From Buchnera aphidicola (Uroleucon sonchi) (GTDB lineage: Bacteria > Pseudomonadota > Gammaproteobacteria > Enterobacterales > Enterobacteriaceae), in the NCBI RefSeq assembly GCF_011035165.1, contig NZ_CP047588.1, positions 310,001 through 374,000 on the forward strand: 64,000 bases of DNA, read 5' to 3'. The position numbers were made by a program, and so were the translations under genes. A model generated the notes under the pieces. That model saw nothing but the letters and a program-made list of their open reading frames with translations. It made no database searches and was not told the origin of the DNA. This document shows, one piece after another, positions 10,205 through 21,705 of the stretch (position 1 is its first letter; every line of letters starts with the position of its first letter).

Positions 10205-12934
10205 ATGAAAATAAATAAAATAAAAAATTTATTGAAAACATCTTGGTTGTTTAGAGATAATCAAGATTTTTTAGAACAAATGTATCAAGAATTTTTACAA
10301 AATCCTCAATCTATAGATATTACATGGCATAAAATATTTTTAGAATTATCCAATAATCAAGATAATATTAATAAAAAAATAATAACACAGAATAATCAAG
10401 ATTTAATGATATATAAAATAAATTATATTATTAATATATTTCGTACAATAGGTTTTCAGAACTCTTTAATTGATCCGTTAAAATTAATAAAACAAAAAAA
10501 CATAGCGGATTTGTCACTGAAATCTTATAATTTTAACAAAGAAGCTTTATACGCCACTATGAAAATAAACTTTCAAAATTGTAATAATTTTGAAACAAAT
10601 ATTATTCAGTTACATAAAATTTTATTGAAAAAATATTGTCATTCCATTGGTTTTGAATATATGTATATAGATAATTTACTTGAAAAACAATGGATTACAA
10701 ATTATATAGAATCTTATTTTAATAATAATTCATTTAATGCTAAAGAAAAAATAAATTTTTTACAAGAAATAACATATGCTGAAAGTTTTGAAAGATATCT
10801 TGGCAAACAATTTCCAGGAACTAAGCGTTTTTCTTTAGAAGGAGCAGAAAGTTTAATTCCAATGTTACATGAAGTTATTAGATTTTCAAAAACAAATGAA
10901 ATATCTAAAATAATATTAGGTATGGCGCATAGAGGAAGATTAAATGTACTAGTTAATGTGCTAAATAAAAATCCACAATTATTATTTAATGAATTTTTAG
11001 ATAAACAAAATATTGAAACCATTAGTGGAGATGTAAAATATCATATAGGTGGAATAGCTGAAATAAAAAATAATATAAAAAATATTATTTTTGAAATGGC
11101 ATATAATCCATCACATTTAGAAATAATTAACCCTGTTATTTCTGGAATGTCACGAGCATTTATTGATCAAACAGATAATGCAGATATTAACATTATACCT
11201 ATCAGTATACATGGAGATGCATCTATTATTGGACAAGGAGTAGTTCAAGAAACATTAAATATATCTCAAACAAAGGGCTATACAATTGGAGGAACAATTC
11301 ATATTGTTATTAATAATCAAATTGGATTTACCACCTCTAACTCTAAGAATCTTCGTTCTAGCAAATATTGTACTGATATTGCTAAAATAATTGATGCTCC
11401 TATATTACATGTTAATGCAGATGATGTAGAAGCATCTGTTTTTGCTATTCAATTAGCTTTAAATTTTAGAATGAAATTTAAAAAAGATATTTTTATAGAT
11501 TTGGTATGTTATCGACGTCATGGGCATAATGAAGTAGATGATCCTTCAGTTACACAGCCAATAATGTATCAAATCATTAAAAATCATCCTACTGTTAGAA
11601 AAATATATTCTGATTTACTAATATCTCAAAAAATTATCACACTGCAAATAAATGAAGATATGATGAAGAAATATTATTTAAAATTACATAATGGTGAAAA
11701 TATTTTTTCAAAATCTAAAAAAATTTTTTTTCAAAACGAAATATATAACACTTTCTTAAAAAATAATTATGTCAAAAATATAGATTTTGTTAATTTAAAA
11801 AAATTAGCTTTATTAATTAACCAAATTCCTGCATCAATTTCAATGCATCATAGAGTAAAAAAATTATATGAAGAAAGATTAGAAATGGCTCAGGAATTAA
11901 GATTATTTGATTGGGGTGCAGCTGAAACATTAGCTTATGCATCAATTCTTAATGAAGGAATTTCTTGTCGTATTTCTGGAGAAGATGTCAGTCGAGGTAC
12001 ATTTTTTCATCGTCATGCGCATATTCATAATCAAATAGATGGATCTATTTATATTCCTTTAAATCATATCAAAAAAAAACAAGGAAAATTCCAAATTTGG
12101 GACTCTGCATTATCAGAAGAAGCTGTATTAGCTTTTGAATACGGTTATTCTTTATTTCCATTTCATACATTAACTGTATGGGAGGCTCAATTTGGCGATT
12201 TTGTTAACGGTGCTCAAATAGTTATTGATCAATTTATTAGTTCTGGTGAACAAAAATGGAATAAAAAGTCTAATTTAGTAATTTTTTTACCTCATGGTTA
12301 TGAAGGACAAGGGCCTGAACATTCATCTGCTAGAATAGAACGATGCCTTCAACTATGCGCTGATAATAATATGAAAATCTGTATACCTACTACATCATCT
12401 CAAATATTTCATCTTTTACGTGAACAAATATTTAATAATCTTTATAAACCATTGATTATTTTTACACCTAAATCTCTCTTAAGACATCCTATGGCAAGTT
12501 CTTCTTTAAAAAATTTAGCAGAAAATGAATTTTATAAAATACTTTATCAAGAAAAAGATTTTTATTATCAAACAACACGTATAATTTTTTGTGCTGGAAA
12601 GATATATTATGATTTATTAAATAAAAAAAGAAAACATAACATAAAACATGTTATTTTAATTCGATTTGAACAATTATATCCATTTCCTAAAAAAGAAATA
12701 TTAAAGATTTTAACGAATTATTGTCATATAAAAGATTTGATATGGTGTCAAGAAGAGCCTTATAATCAAGGTGCATGGTTGTATATACAAAGTAATTTAA
12801 ATCAAATATTATCATCATCTTTATCGATAAAATATATTGGACGTCTAGCTTCGTCTTCACCTGCAGTTGGCTTTATGTCTAAACATAAAATACAGCAAGA
12901 ACACATCATTAAAAATGCATTAAACATTGATTAA
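10205..12934 (+). CDS. sucA: SucA, 2-oxoglutarate dehydrogenase E1
   Basis: Thiamine-diphosphate E1 component that decarboxylates 2-oxoglutarate and loads succinyl onto the E2 lipoyl arm. The 909 residues (E. coli 933) show the N-terminal E2-binding segment, [17 protein letters not shown] (about 238), the GDASIIGQG and NNQIGFTTS ThDP-binding stretch (about 336-375), [12 protein letters not shown] and the C-terminal transketolase-like half with [14 protein letters not shown]. It is followed 16 bases later by sucB. The E3 subunit (lpd) and the rest of the citrate cycle are not in this window, and Buchnera is known to have an incomplete cycle. Confidence 0.97.
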   Translation: MKINKIKNLLKTSWLFRDNQDFLEQMYQEFLQNPQSIDITWHKIFLELSNNQDNINKKIITQNNQDLMIYKINYIINIFRTIGFQNSLIDPLKLIKQKNIADLSLKSYNFNKEALYATMKINFQNCNNFETNIIQLHKILLKKYCHSIGFEYMYIDNLLEKQWITNYIESYFNNNSFNAKEKINFLQEITYAESFERYLGKQFPGTKRFSLEGAESLIPMLHEVIRFSKTNEISKIILGMAHRGRLNVLVNVLNKNPQLLFNEFLDKQNIETISGDVKYHIGGIAEIKNNIKNIIFEMAYNPSHLEIINPVISGMSRAFIDQTDNADINIIPISIHGDASIIGQGVVQETLNISQTKGYTIGGTIHIVINNQIGFTTSNSKNLRSSKYCTDIAKIIDAPILHVNADDVEASVFAIQLALNFRMKFKKDIFIDLVCYRRHGHNEVDDPSVTQPIMYQIIKNHPTVRKIYSDLLISQKIITLQINEDMMKKYYLKLHNGENIFSKSKKIFFQNEIYNTFLKNNYVKNIDFVNLKKLALLINQIPASISMHHRVKKLYEERLEMAQELRLFDWGAAETLAYASILNEGISCRISGEDVSRGTFFHRHAHIHNQIDGSIYIPLNHIKKKQGKFQIWDSALSEEAVLAFEYGYSLFPFHTLTVWEAQFGDFVNGAQIVIDQFISSGEQKWNKKSNLVIFLPHGYEGQGPEHSSARIERCLQLCADNNMKICIPTTSSQIFHLLREQIFNNLYKPLIIFTPKSLLRHPMASSSLKNLAENEFYKILYQEKDFYYQTTRIIFCAGKIYYDLLNKKRKHNIKHVILIRFEQLYPFPKKEILKILTNYCHIKDLIWCQEEPYNQGAWLYIQSNLNQILSSSLSIKYIGRLASSSPAVGFMSKHKIQQEHIIKNALNID

Positions 12935-12950
12935 ATTGATAGGATAAAGG

Positions 12951-14135
12951 ATGAAAACAATTAATATTCTTGTTCCAGAATTACCAGAATCTATTAGTAA
13001 TGCGACGATTATTAAATGGCATAAACAAGTTGGAGAAATTATTTGTTGTAATGATAATTTAGTAGATATTGAAACAGATAAAGTGACATTAGAAGTGTCT
13101 TCTCCATGCAATGGCATATTAAAAATAATTTTAGAAAAAGAAGGCTGCACAGTCAAATCTAATCAAATATTAGGAGAAATACATCAACAAGATATTACGC
13201 AAGATGATATCAGTCATCAAAATATTATAGAAAAAAAAAAATACTTATTAGATTCACAAAAAAGTTTGATTCATTCAAACAATACTAATAGCATATATGT
13301 AAATCATAAAAAATATTTCACTCCGTCGATGCGACGTTCAATTAAAAAAAATCAAGTCACTAGAAATGATAAAATCATTTCTAATCATCTTTCAGAAAAT
13401 CTAGAAAATCAATTAAATACTATTACGTTAAATAATAATTTTTCAAAAAGAGTAAAAATGACTCAATTGCGACAAACAATTGCAAAAAGATTATTAGATA
13501 GTAAAAATAACACAGCTATGTTGACTACTTTTAACGAAGTGAATATGCAACCTATAATTACTTTAAGAAACAAGTATGGTGAAGATTTTAAAAAAAAACA
13601 TGGAATTCGTATGGGATTTATGTCTTTTTTTATTAAAGCAACAGTCGAAGCACTAAAAAAATTCCCACATATTAATGCTTATATAGACAAAACAGATATA
13701 GTTTTATATAAAAATTTTAATATAAATATTGCTATTTCAACTCCGAAAGGATTAATCACACCAGTATTAAAAAATGTTGATAATATGTCTATGTCGGATA
13801 TAGAAAAAAAAATAAAAGAATTATCTATTAAAGGACATGAAAATAAATTAAATATTACAGACCTAACAGGTGGTAATTTTACCATTACTAATGGTGGAAT
13901 TTTTGGATCTTTAATGTCTACTCCTATTATTAATCCTCCACAATCAGCTATATTAGGTATGCATGTTATTCAAAAACGTCCCGTCGTTGTAAATGAAAAA
14001 ATTGAAATTCTTCCTATGATGTATTTAGCATTATCATATGATCATCGTTTAATAGATGGAAAAGAATCTATTGGTTTTTTAATTACAATAAAAAATATAC
14101 TAGAAGATTTTGTTCGACTTTTAATAAATATATAA
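12951..14135 (+). CDS. sucB: SucB, dihydrolipoyl succinyltransferase (E2)
   Basis: Core E2 of the 2-oxoglutarate dehydrogenase complex. The 394 residues (E. coli 405) have one lipoyl domain with the lipoylated lysine in [14 protein letters not shown] (about residue 44), a subunit-binding domain ([12 protein letters not shown], about 122), and the catalytic domain ending in [17 protein letters not shown] with the active-site histidine. The linker between the first two domains is short and rich in N, Q and S. It contains an in-frame run of eleven A at 13231-13241, so this gene is a useful control for the frameshifted A tracts elsewhere in the window. Confidence 0.97.
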   Translation: MKTINILVPELPESISNATIIKWHKQVGEIICCNDNLVDIETDKVTLEVSSPCNGILKIILEKEGCTVKSNQILGEIHQQDITQDDISHQNIIEKKKYLLDSQKSLIHSNNTNSIYVNHKKYFTPSMRRSIKKNQVTRNDKIISNHLSENLENQLNTITLNNNFSKRVKMTQLRQTIAKRLLDSKNNTAMLTTFNEVNMQPIITLRNKYGEDFKKKHGIRMGFMSFFIKATVEALKKFPHINAYIDKTDIVLYKNFNINIAISTPKGLITPVLKNVDNMSMSDIEKKIKELSIKGHENKLNITDLTGGNFTITNGGIFGSLMSTPIINPPQSAILGMHVIQKRPVVVNEKIEILPMMYLALSYDHRLIDGKESIGFLITIKNILEDFVRLLINI

Positions 14136-14229
14136 CTTTATTATATGATTTAATATTTATTAAATTATTCAATAATGTAATTATTAATTAATATAACAAT
14201 CAAATCATCATTAAATAATAAGAGAAAAT

Positions 14230-14925
14230 ATGCAAAAAAATAAAATAGTCTTAATTAGACACGGTCAAAGTATATGGAATGAATTAAATAAATTTACTGG
14301 ATGGCATGATATAGAATTATCAGAAAAAGGAAAAAATGAAGCAAAAAATGCAGCTATGTTATTAAAACAAAATAAATTTTCTTTTGATTATGCGTATACG
14401 TCTGTACTAAAAAGAGCAATTTATACTTTAAGATATATTTTAGATATATTGAATGAACATTGGATTATAGTCAAAAAATCTTGGCATTTAAATGAAAGAC
14501 ATTATGGAGCATTAGAAGGATTAAATAAAGATGAAATAATTCAAAAATATGGAGAAAAACAAGTTATGTTATGGAGAAGAAGTTTTAATGTTATTCCTCC
14601 TCAGATTAACATGCAAGATGAACGTTTTCCGGGACATGATTTACGTTATTCTCATTTGAATATTTCTGATATTCCTCTAGGAGAAAGTTTGGAAATGACT
14701 TCAAAAAGAGTTATTCCTTATTGGAATAAAGTTATCTATCCACAATTAAAAAATAATAAAAAAATACTTATTGTTGCTCATGGAAACTCTCTACGGGCTT
14801 TAATGCAACACTTAAATCAAATTGACAATCAAGACATTATAAAATTAAATATTCCAACTGCTGCTCCTATTATTTTAGAATTTGATCAAAAAAATTCCTT
14901 CATTCAATGGTATTACTTAAAATAA
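14230..14925 (+). CDS. gpmA: GpmA, 2,3-bisphosphoglycerate-dependent phosphoglycerate mutase
   Basis: Interconverts 3- and 2-phosphoglycerate in glycolysis. The 231 residues (E. coli 250) contain the phosphohistidine motif [10 protein letters not shown] (residues 7-16), [13 protein letters not shown], the glutamate in [11 protein letters not shown] (about 88-98) and the second histidine in [10 protein letters not shown] (about 183). The protein ends soon after the last conserved strand, so it is trimmed at the C-terminus relative to E. coli. It sits alone between sucB and pfkA with an AGAG ribosome site. Confidence 0.96.
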   Translation: MQKNKIVLIRHGQSIWNELNKFTGWHDIELSEKGKNEAKNAAMLLKQNKFSFDYAYTSVLKRAIYTLRYILDILNEHWIIVKKSWHLNERHYGALEGLNKDEIIQKYGEKQVMLWRRSFNVIPPQINMQDERFPGHDLRYSHLNISDIPLGESLEMTSKRVIPYWNKVIYPQLKNNKKILIVAHGNSLRALMQHLNQIDNQDIIKLNIPTAAPIILEFDQKNSFIQWYYLK

Positions 14926-15131
14926 GATGTCATATTTGTTATATTTTATTATTTTTACAAATTAATGTTGAATTTATATAAAATATTTCTAATCATCTTA
15001 ATGTCTAAAAATTTAAATTAATTTAATTAATGCACTTAAAAGAACAATATGCATTGTTTTAAAAACAATAAAAATTATTTATAAAATAAAAAATAAAATT
15101 TTTATAGCAGTTCAAAAAACCAGAGGTTCTA

Positions 15132-16094
15132 ATGATTAAAAAAATTGGAGTCTTAACTAGTGGCGGTGATGCTCCAGGTATGAATGCTGCAATTAGAGGA
15201 GTTGTTAGAACAGCGCTTAGTGAAAAATTAGAAGTTATTGGAATTTATGATGGATATTTAGGTTTATATGAAAATAGAATGGTGATGCTTGATAGATATA
15301 GTGTATCAGATATGATTAATCGAGGCGGAACATTTTTAGGTTCTGCTAGATTTTCTGATTTTTGTCAAGAACACATAAGATCTGTTGCAGTTCAAAATAT
15401 TAAAAAAAGAAAAATAGATGCGCTTGTTGTAATTGGAGGAGATGGATCTTATATGGGCGCTAAAAAATTAACAGATATGGGTGTTTCATGTATTAGCTTA
15501 CCAGGTACTATTGATAATGATGTTGCAGGAACTGATTATACCATAGGTTATTTTACTGCTTTGCAAACTGTTGTTGAAGCTATTGATAGATTAAGAGATA
15601 CGTCTTCATCTCATCAAAGAATTTCTATAGTAGAAGTAATGGGTAGATATTGTGGTGATTTAACTTTATCTGCAGCAATTGCTGGTGGATGTGAGTTTAT
15701 TGTTTTGCCAGAAATGAATTTCACAAAAGAAGAATTAGTATTTGAAATACAAGCAGGAATCACTAAAGGTAAAAAACATGCTATCGTAGCAATTACAGAA
15801 TATATTTGTAATGTAAAAGAATTAGCAGAATATATTGAAAATCAAACACATCGTGAAACTAGAGCCACAATTCTTGGTCATATTCAACGAGGCGGAGCAC
15901 CAGGAGCTTATGATCGTATATTAGCGTCAAGAATGGGGGCGTATTCAGTAGAATTATTATTACAAGGTTATAAAGGTAAATGTGTAGGAATAAAAAATGA
16001 TAAAATGGTTTTTAACGACATCGAAAATGCATTAAAGCATATGAAATGTATTTTTAACAAAGAATTATTAATGACCGCTAAAAAACTTTACTAA
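15132..16094 (+). CDS. pfkA: PfkA, ATP-dependent 6-phosphofructokinase I
   Basis: Commits fructose 6-phosphate to glycolysis. The 320 residues equal E. coli length. Visible are the ATP-binding [15 protein letters not shown] (9-23), GGDGSYMGA (about 102), the catalytic aspartates in [16 protein letters not shown] (about 124-139), [10 protein letters not shown] and the C-terminal [10 protein letters not shown]. Effector-site residues such as R21/R25 in the N-terminal loop appear kept, so allosteric control may persist. The gene is closed by a clear GC-rich terminator at 16104. Confidence 0.98.
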   Translation: MIKKIGVLTSGGDAPGMNAAIRGVVRTALSEKLEVIGIYDGYLGLYENRMVMLDRYSVSDMINRGGTFLGSARFSDFCQEHIRSVAVQNIKKRKIDALVVIGGDGSYMGAKKLTDMGVSCISLPGTIDNDVAGTDYTIGYFTALQTVVEAIDRLRDTSSSHQRISIVEVMGRYCGDLTLSAAIAGGCEFIVLPEMNFTKEELVFEIQAGITKGKKHAIVAITEYICNVKELAEYIENQTHRETRATILGHIQRGGAPGAYDRILASRMGAYSVELLLQGYKGKCVGIKNDKMVFNDIENALKHMKCIFNKELLMTAKKLY

Positions 16095-16103
16095 TATATA
16101 ATT

Positions 16104-16124
16104 AGTGCCGGTGTTTCCGGCGCT
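16104..16124 (+). terminator. Intrinsic terminator of pfkA
   Basis: Hairpin with an eight-bp stem including one G-T pair (AGTGCCGG at 16104-16111 and CCGGCGCT at 16117-16124), loop TGTTT, and T-rich sequence after it (TTTT at 16129-16132, TTTTTT further on). Its G+C content stands out from the surrounding DNA. Confidence 0.8.
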
Positions 16125-16170
16125 CTAATTTTAATATAATTTTTTTAAAAGATAATACAGGTTATATAGA

Positions 16171-16959
16171 ATGAATATTTATCAAAAAAAAAACATCATC
16201 AAAAAATGTATTTTTGAATTTTTAGGTACAGGTTTAATAATATTTTTTGGTATTAGCTGTTTAGCTACTTCAAAATTAACACACATAAAATTTAATCAAT
16301 TTGAAATTAGTTGTATTTGGGGGTTAAGTGTTGCACTATCAATATATTTAACTTCTACAATATCTGGAGCTCATCTAAATCCTGCTATTACTATTTTTTT
16401 TTGGTTATTTTCTAAGTTTAATAAAAAAAAAGTTTTGCCCTATGTTTTTTCTCAAATATTAGGTTCTTTTTTTTTTACTATTATAGTATATTATTTTTAT
16501 AGTCATTTATTAAATATATTTATTAAAAAAAATAATATTATTATAGGTACAATCGAAAGTATTGATTTAGCTTATATTTTCTGTGTTTATCCGAATTATC
16601 ATAAAAGCGTTATATATGATTCTATCATAGAAATATTTTCTAATACTTTATTTATTATAATTTTATTAGAGTTAAATAAAAATAAAAATAATTTTTTTTT
16701 AAAAGATAAATTCATTACACCTATTTTAATCGGTTGTGCAATATGCATAATCAATTTAGTTATGAATCCATTAAGTAATATAAGTTTAAATCCAGCAAGA
16801 GATCTTGGTCCTAAAATATTTTTAAGTTTAATGGGATGGGGTGCTTTATCATTTACTGGAGGTAATAATAATATTTTATATTGTTTTATACCTATTATTG
16901 GACCAATAATAGGATCAAACTTAGGTGGTTGGATACATAAGAATATTAATAATCACTAA
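16171..16959 (+). CDS. glpF: GlpF, glycerol facilitator (aquaglyceroporin)
   Basis: Membrane channel for glycerol and small neutral solutes. The 262 residues (E. coli 281) have six membrane segments and the two half-helix signatures SGAHLNPAI (about 70-78) and SLNPARDLGPK (about 209-219). The aspartate after NPAR is the mark of glycerol-type rather than water-type channels. Codons 5-8 contain an in-frame run of ten A (16194-16203). In E. coli glpF is followed by glpK and glpX; both are gone here, leaving the facilitator without its kinase neighbour. The stop overlaps that of convergent tpiA. Confidence 0.94.
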   Translation: MNIYQKKNIIKKCIFEFLGTGLIIFFGISCLATSKLTHIKFNQFEISCIWGLSVALSIYLTSTISGAHLNPAITIFFWLFSKFNKKKVLPYVFSQILGSFFFTIIVYYFYSHLLNIFIKKNNIIIGTIESIDLAYIFCVYPNYHKSVIYDSIIEIFSNTLFIIILLELNKNKNNFFLKDKFITPILIGCAICIINLVMNPLSNISLNPARDLGPKIFLSLMGWGALSFTGGNNNILYCFIPIIGPIIGSNLGGWIHKNINNH

Positions 16960-17729
16960 ATATTTTTGCTTTTATAAATATTATACGCAATTTGTATAAT
17001 TTTTAAAAATTCTTTAGGATTTAAAGACGCACTACCAACCAATAAACCATCTATGTCCGGCTGACTAATAAATAATTTTGCGTTTTTTGGATTAACTGAA
17101 CCTCCATATTGAACTAATACATTAGAGATCGAAGAATCATATGTTCTAATATAATTTTTAATAAATTCATGTATTAATTGTGTCGTTTTGGGATCAGATG
17201 CTAGTCCTGTTCCAATAGCCCAAATGGGTTCATATGCAATCACTATATTTTGAAAGACCGATGAACCTAATACTGCGATTATATCATTCAATTGTTTTAT
17301 TATAGTTTTTTTGGTAGCATTATTCTTTTTATCTTCTTTTGTTTCACCTATACATAAAATAGGTATTAAATTAAATTTTTTAATTAAATATATTTTTTTT
17401 GCAATTAACTCGCTATTCTCATGATGCCATAAACGTCTTTCAGAATGACCTACAATAACATACCTAACACCTATTTCTTTAAGCATAGAAATAGAAGTTT
17501 CACCAGTAAATGAACCTTCTATATTAATATCTACATTTTGAGCACCAAGAACAATATTTGTTTTTTCTATTTTTTTATATATCCGCTCTAAATATACCGT
17601 AGGAGGTGCGATAACAATATTTTGTTCTAAATCCATTGATGTATACAATTTCATATATTCAAAAAAATTAGAAATCATATTTATACTACCATGTAATTTC
17701 CAGTTAGCTACAATTAAAAATTTTTTCAT
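16956..17729 (-). CDS. tpiA: TpiA, triosephosphate isomerase
   Basis: Interconverts dihydroxyacetone phosphate and glyceraldehyde 3-phosphate. The 257 residues (E. coli 255) contain the substrate lysine in VANWKLHGS (about 6-14), the electrophilic histidine in VGHSERRLWHHENSE (about 95), the catalytic glutamate in IAYEPIWAIGTG (about 166) and the phosphate-binding YGGSVN and GLLVGSASL near the C-terminus. The last four bases overlap the end of glpF on the other strand. tpiA, pfkA and glpF also lie close together in E. coli, so this is an ancestral cluster with genes deleted. Confidence 0.98.
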   Translation of the reverse strand: MKKFLIVANWKLHGSINMISNFFEYMKLYTSMDLEQNIVIAPPTVYLERIYKKIEKTNIVLGAQNVDINIEGSFTGETSISMLKEIGVRYVIVGHSERRLWHHENSELIAKKIYLIKKFNLIPILCIGETKEDKKNNATKKTIIKQLNDIIAVLGSSVFQNIVIAYEPIWAIGTGLASDPKTTQLIHEFIKNYIRTYDSSISNVLVQYGGSVNPKNAKLFISQPDIDGLLVGSASLNPKEFLKIIQIAYNIYKSKNI

Positions 17730-17757
17730 TTTTGCCTTTGTTAATTGATCAGTATGA

Positions 17758-17801
17758 TAGAAACTAAGTTTTTTATAAGAAATATATGAACTTAGTTTCT
17801 A
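17758..17801 (-). terminator. Hairpin downstream of ihfB
   Basis: A perfect 13-bp inverted repeat (arms 17758-17770 and 17789-17801, TAGAAACTAAGTT) with an 18-base loop, between ihfB and tpiA which run the same way. No good T run follows on the minus strand, so it may be a partial terminator or an RNA-stabilising stem. Confidence 0.55.
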
Positions 17802-17812
17802 CTATAAATATT

Positions 17813-18106
17813 CTAAAATATATTACTTATATTATTAGCTCTATCACGCAATTGTTTTCCTGGTTTAAAATGTGTCACATATCTTGCATTTAATTGCACT
17901 ATTTTCCCAGTTTTAGGATTTCGACCAGTACGAGATTCACGGTAATGTAAAGAAAAACTACCAAACCCTCGAATTTCAATTCTTTTTCCTTTTGCTAATG
18001 ACGTTATCATATGTTCTAACATTTCTTTGATAGCATATCTTATTATTTTATTAGAAATATTAATATTATTTTGAGAGATTTTTACAAATAATTCTGATTT
18101 CGTCAT
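17813..18106 (-). CDS. ihfB: IhfB, integration host factor beta subunit
   Basis: DNA-bending nucleoid protein of the HU/IHF family, active as a heterodimer with IhfA, which is not in this window. The 97 residues (E. coli 94) show MTKSELF at the start, the KEMLEHM helix, [20 protein letters not shown] with the beta-arm, and the minor-groove tip GRNPKTG followed by [11 protein letters not shown]. The order rpsA-ihfB is the enterobacterial one. Confidence 0.95.
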   Translation of the reverse strand: MTKSELFVKISQNNINISNKIIRYAIKEMLEHMITSLAKGKRIEIRGFGSFSLHYRESRTGRNPKTGKIVQLNARYVTHFKPGKQLRDRANNISNIF

Positions 18107-18190
18107 ATTACCTCTACAATTTCTATACTCTGAAAAATAAATTATTTTCCTTATATTAAAAAATAATTTTTTACTTTTTATTAAATAGCT

Positions 18191-19870
18191 CTATTCAGTA
18201 TTTTTAGCCGCTTTAAAAGCTGCAGTCATAACATTAGAAAAATCATCATCATTTTTTTGATTCTTAGAGATTGGTGTAATATTTTTTTGCTCATTAGGAT
18301 CAGGGATACAAATAGTTAAATACACTATTCTATTTTTACGATCAAAACTAGATAATTTAGCAGATACTTTATCTTTTACTTTTAATTGATTTATTACTTT
18401 TTCAAAATAGATACGAGGTATATCAGATAATTTTATTATTCCTTCTATATACGATTCAGATAATTGAACAATAATGTTTTTATTATCAATAGATTTTATT
18501 TCACCTGTAATAATTTCATTTTTATTACAATTTGTCATATAAATATTAAAAGGATCTTCTTCTAATTGTTTAATTCCTAAAGATATACGTTCTCTTTCAG
18601 CATCTACTTGTAAAACAACAGCAGAAATTTCATCGTGTTTTTTATATTTTTTAACTGCTTCTTCTCCAGATATAGTCCAAGAAATATCAGATAAATGCAC
18701 TAATCCATCAATACCTCCATTTAACCCAATAAAAATACCAAAATCTGTAATAGATTTAATTTTACCTACAACGCGAACACCTTTAGCATGCGTTTCTGAA
18801 AATTCTTTCCATGGATTAATTTTACATTGTTTTAATCCTAAAGAAATTCTACGACGTTCTTCGTCAATGTCTAAAACAATAACTTCTACTTTATCATTAA
18901 CAGAAACTACTTTAGATGGATGAATGTTTTTATTGGTCCAATCCATTTCGGATACATGCACTAAACCTTCTACTCCTTCTTCAATTTCAACAAAACAACC
19001 ATAATCTGTTAAATTTGTTACTCGTCCATTTAGTTTAGTAGCTTCTGGATAACGTTTAGAAATAGCAATCCATGGATCTTCACTTAACTGTTTTAAACCT
19101 AATGATACACGTGTTCTATCGCGATCAAATTTTAAAATTTTTACTTGAATTTCATCACCTACATTAACAATTTCATTAGGATGCTTTACTCGTTTCCAAG
19201 CCATATCAGTAATATGTAAAAGACCATCAACTCCCCCTAAATCAACAAAAGCTCCATAATCTGTTAAATTTTTCACAATACCTTTAACATGCATGCCTTC
19301 TTGTAAATTTTCTAACAATTGCTCTCTTTCTGCACTATTTGCTGATTCAATAACAGCTCGGCGTGAGACAACAACATTATTACGTTTTTGATCTAATTTA
19401 ATTACTTTGAATTCTAATTCTTTACCTTCAAGATGTGTTGTTTCTCTCACTGGACGTACATCTACTAAAGAACCAGGCAAAAATGCACGTATATCATTTA
19501 ATTCAACAGTAAATCCTCCTTTTACTTTACCATTAATGATTCCAGTAATTGTTTCTAAATTATCATGAGCTTTTTCTAATATTAACCATGCTTCATGTCT
19601 TTTTGCTTTTTCACGAGATAATAATGTTTCACCGAATCCATCTTCTATTGCGTCTAAAGTTACATCGACTTGATCTCCTACATGAATATCTAAAATGCCT
19701 TGAGCATTTTTAAATTGTTCAGTAGGAATTGCGGATTCAGATTTAAGACCTGCATCTACTAACACTATATCTTTTTCTATTGCAACAATAATACCTCGAA
19801 TAATTGAACCCGGTCTAGTCTTAATCTTTTTTAGCGATTCTTCAAATAATTGAGCAAAAGATTCATTCAT
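18191..19870 (-). CDS. rpsA: Ribosomal protein S1
   Basis: Largest small-subunit protein, binds mRNA 5' leaders and docks them on the ribosome. The 559 residues (E. coli 557) comprise six S1 (OB-fold) repeats; repeats 3-6 are clearest, each with a D(Y/F)G-x-F(V/I) motif, for example [18 protein letters not shown] (about 207), [19 protein letters not shown] and [19 protein letters not shown]. Repeat 6 is the most divergent. Upstream of the ATG there is no Shine-Dalgarno sequence, which fits E. coli rpsA, known to be translated without a canonical one. Base use is less A+T-rich than in neighbours. Confidence 0.98.
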   Translation of the reverse strand: MNESFAQLFEESLKKIKTRPGSIIRGIIVAIEKDIVLVDAGLKSESAIPTEQFKNAQGILDIHVGDQVDVTLDAIEDGFGETLLSREKAKRHEAWLILEKAHDNLETITGIINGKVKGGFTVELNDIRAFLPGSLVDVRPVRETTHLEGKELEFKVIKLDQKRNNVVVSRRAVIESANSAEREQLLENLQEGMHVKGIVKNLTDYGAFVDLGGVDGLLHITDMAWKRVKHPNEIVNVGDEIQVKILKFDRDRTRVSLGLKQLSEDPWIAISKRYPEATKLNGRVTNLTDYGCFVEIEEGVEGLVHVSEMDWTNKNIHPSKVVSVNDKVEVIVLDIDEERRRISLGLKQCKINPWKEFSETHAKGVRVVGKIKSITDFGIFIGLNGGIDGLVHLSDISWTISGEEAVKKYKKHDEISAVVLQVDAERERISLGIKQLEEDPFNIYMTNCNKNEIITGEIKSIDNKNIIVQLSESYIEGIIKLSDIPRIYFEKVINQLKVKDKVSAKLSSFDRKNRIVYLTICIPDPNEQKNITPISKNQKNDDDFSNVMTAAFKAAKNTE

Positions 19871-20359
19871 ATTAATAATATTACAAATTTTTTATTATTT
19901 GTTTATTTTAACTTCATGTCAAAATAACCTTATTTATATTATCTTACAATAATCCATATTCAAGAGTATGTTTCTTACAAATATTATATATATTTAGTAA
20001 TAATTATTTCTATTTTAATAAAGTACTATTACTATTGAAATGTAACAAATTTTGAGAAATTATATAGATAGAATTTAATATTATAACATTTTTGATATGT
20101 GTCAAAAAGAAAATAATCGATTTAATTATGTTTATTAAGAGTTTCGATTTGAATGTAAAATGATGATATTTAACGTAATAACTTGTACTATAATATTGTT
20201 ATTTTAGTTTTTTAAATCCAGTTAGAAAAAATATATTGATGATTATTGCAAGATTATTGTTATACTAATAATATTAAAAATAATATATTGCTTATATAAA
20301 GAATAAAATTAAAGAATATTAGCGAAATTATTAATAATATTTTTAATATATAAAATTAT
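19871..20359. other. Gap between rpsA and aroA, site of lost cmk
   Basis: 489 bases without a recognisable gene. In E. coli cmk (cytidylate kinase) lies between aroA and rpsA. I find no open frame or motif of Cmk in either strand, so the gene appears deleted or eroded beyond recognition. Besides possible rpsA promoters near its right-hand rpsA edge, I see nothing else. Confidence 0.6.
19894..19922 (-). promoter_or_regulatory. Candidate sigma-70 promoter of rpsA
   Basis: On the minus strand TTGACA (19922-19917), a 17-base spacer and AATAAT (19899-19894) lie just upstream of rpsA, predicting a very short leader. A second TTGACA on the same strand (20105-20100) has TATAAT after only 14 bases. 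Confidence 0.45.
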
Positions 20360-21643
20360 TTAATTATGACAAATAGATAAAAAATATTTAAAATAATTTG
20401 GAAACGTTTTTGAAACACAATTAGGATTAAGTATATTTACACCAATACCAGATAAACATATAAGTGAAAAACACATAGCAATACGATGATCGTTATAAGT
20501 CTCGATATTAGAATATTTAAAATGTTTTGGTGGAGAGATAGATAAAAAATTTTTTCCTTCCTCAACTATAGCTCCAATTTTTCTTAATTCTTGAGTCATA
20601 GCAGATAAACGATCAGTTTCTTTAACTCTCCAATTATATATATTTCGAATAATAGTTGTGCCCTGAGCAAATAGAGCAACCATAGCAATAGTCATAGCAC
20701 TATCAGGTATATGATTCATATCTAAATCTACCGATTGTAATGTATTACGAACACAAGTAATAGAATAATCTTCCCAAAAAATTTTTGCTCCCATTTTTTC
20801 TAATACATGAGCAAAGTTAATATCACCTTGAATACTTTTTTTGCCAACACCAACAACTTTAACTTTACCTCCTTTAATTGCAGCTGCAGCTAAAAAATAA
20901 GATGCTGAAGATGCATCTCCTTCAATGTTATATTGACCTGGTGTAATATACTTTTGATTACCTTTTATATAAAAAATATTATAAGAATTATGTGTAATAT
21001 TTACTCCAAAAGATTTTATTAAACTTAATGTAATATCAATATACGGTTTTGAAATTAAACCTTTTTTAATATAAATTGTTGTATCTTTTAAAGCTAGTGG
21101 AGAACTAATTAATAATGAAGTTAAAAATTGACTAGAAATATTGCTATTTAAAATAACATCTCCTCCAATAAAACCTCCTTTTGTACGTATTGGAGGATAT
21201 CCAATATTTTTTTCATATTCAATAACAGCGCCTCCTTGTTTCAATGCATCTACAAGATCTTTAATAGGTCTTTCATGCATTCTATCATCACCACTGAGAT
21301 ATATATTATTATTATTTAGAGATAAAGCAGCAAGAAGCGGTCGAATAGCTGTACCTGCATTACCTAAATTTAGATATAATGATTTAGATATATTAAATGA
21401 TTGGCCTATACCTAAAACAGAACATCGTTTCTTATCATTAGATAGATTATAATTTATACCTAACTTTTTTAAAGCATTTAACATACACTCAGTATCATGG
21501 CTATATAATAAGTTAGTTAAATAAGTAGTGCCTACAGACATAGAAGCGATTAATAAAACTCTATTTGTAATACTTTTAGAACCTGGTAAATCAATAGTTC
21601 CATTTACATAAGAAATTGGTTTTAAATCAAAAAAATTTTGCAT
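20360..21643 (-). CDS. aroA: AroA, 3-phosphoshikimate 1-carboxyvinyltransferase (EPSP synthase)
   Basis: Sixth step of the shikimate pathway, joining phosphoenolpyruvate to shikimate 3-phosphate. All 427 residues (E. coli 427) are present, with [15 protein letters not shown] (about 20-34), [10 protein letters not shown] (about 93-102), the catalytic aspartate in HIPDSAM (about 313), the glutamate in [11 protein letters not shown] (about 341) and a final NDHRIAM. This pathway makes aromatic amino acid precursors that Buchnera supplies to its host. It lies 62 bases after serC as in the E. coli serC-aroA operon. Confidence 0.98.
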   Translation of the reverse strand: MQNFFDLKPISYVNGTIDLPGSKSITNRVLLIASMSVGTTYLTNLLYSHDTECMLNALKKLGINYNLSNDKKRCSVLGIGQSFNISKSLYLNLGNAGTAIRPLLAALSLNNNNIYLSGDDRMHERPIKDLVDALKQGGAVIEYEKNIGYPPIRTKGGFIGGDVILNSNISSQFLTSLLISSPLALKDTTIYIKKGLISKPYIDITLSLIKSFGVNITHNSYNIFYIKGNQKYITPGQYNIEGDASSASYFLAAAAIKGGKVKVVGVGKKSIQGDINFAHVLEKMGAKIFWEDYSITCVRNTLQSVDLDMNHIPDSAMTIAMVALFAQGTTIIRNIYNWRVKETDRLSAMTQELRKIGAIVEEGKNFLSISPPKHFKYSNIETYNDHRIAMCFSLICLSGIGVNILNPNCVSKTFPNYFKYFLSICHN

Positions 21644-21705
21644 AATAAATATATACTCGATTAAATAAACATGAAGATAATATATTAAAAATTAAATATA
21701 TAGTT

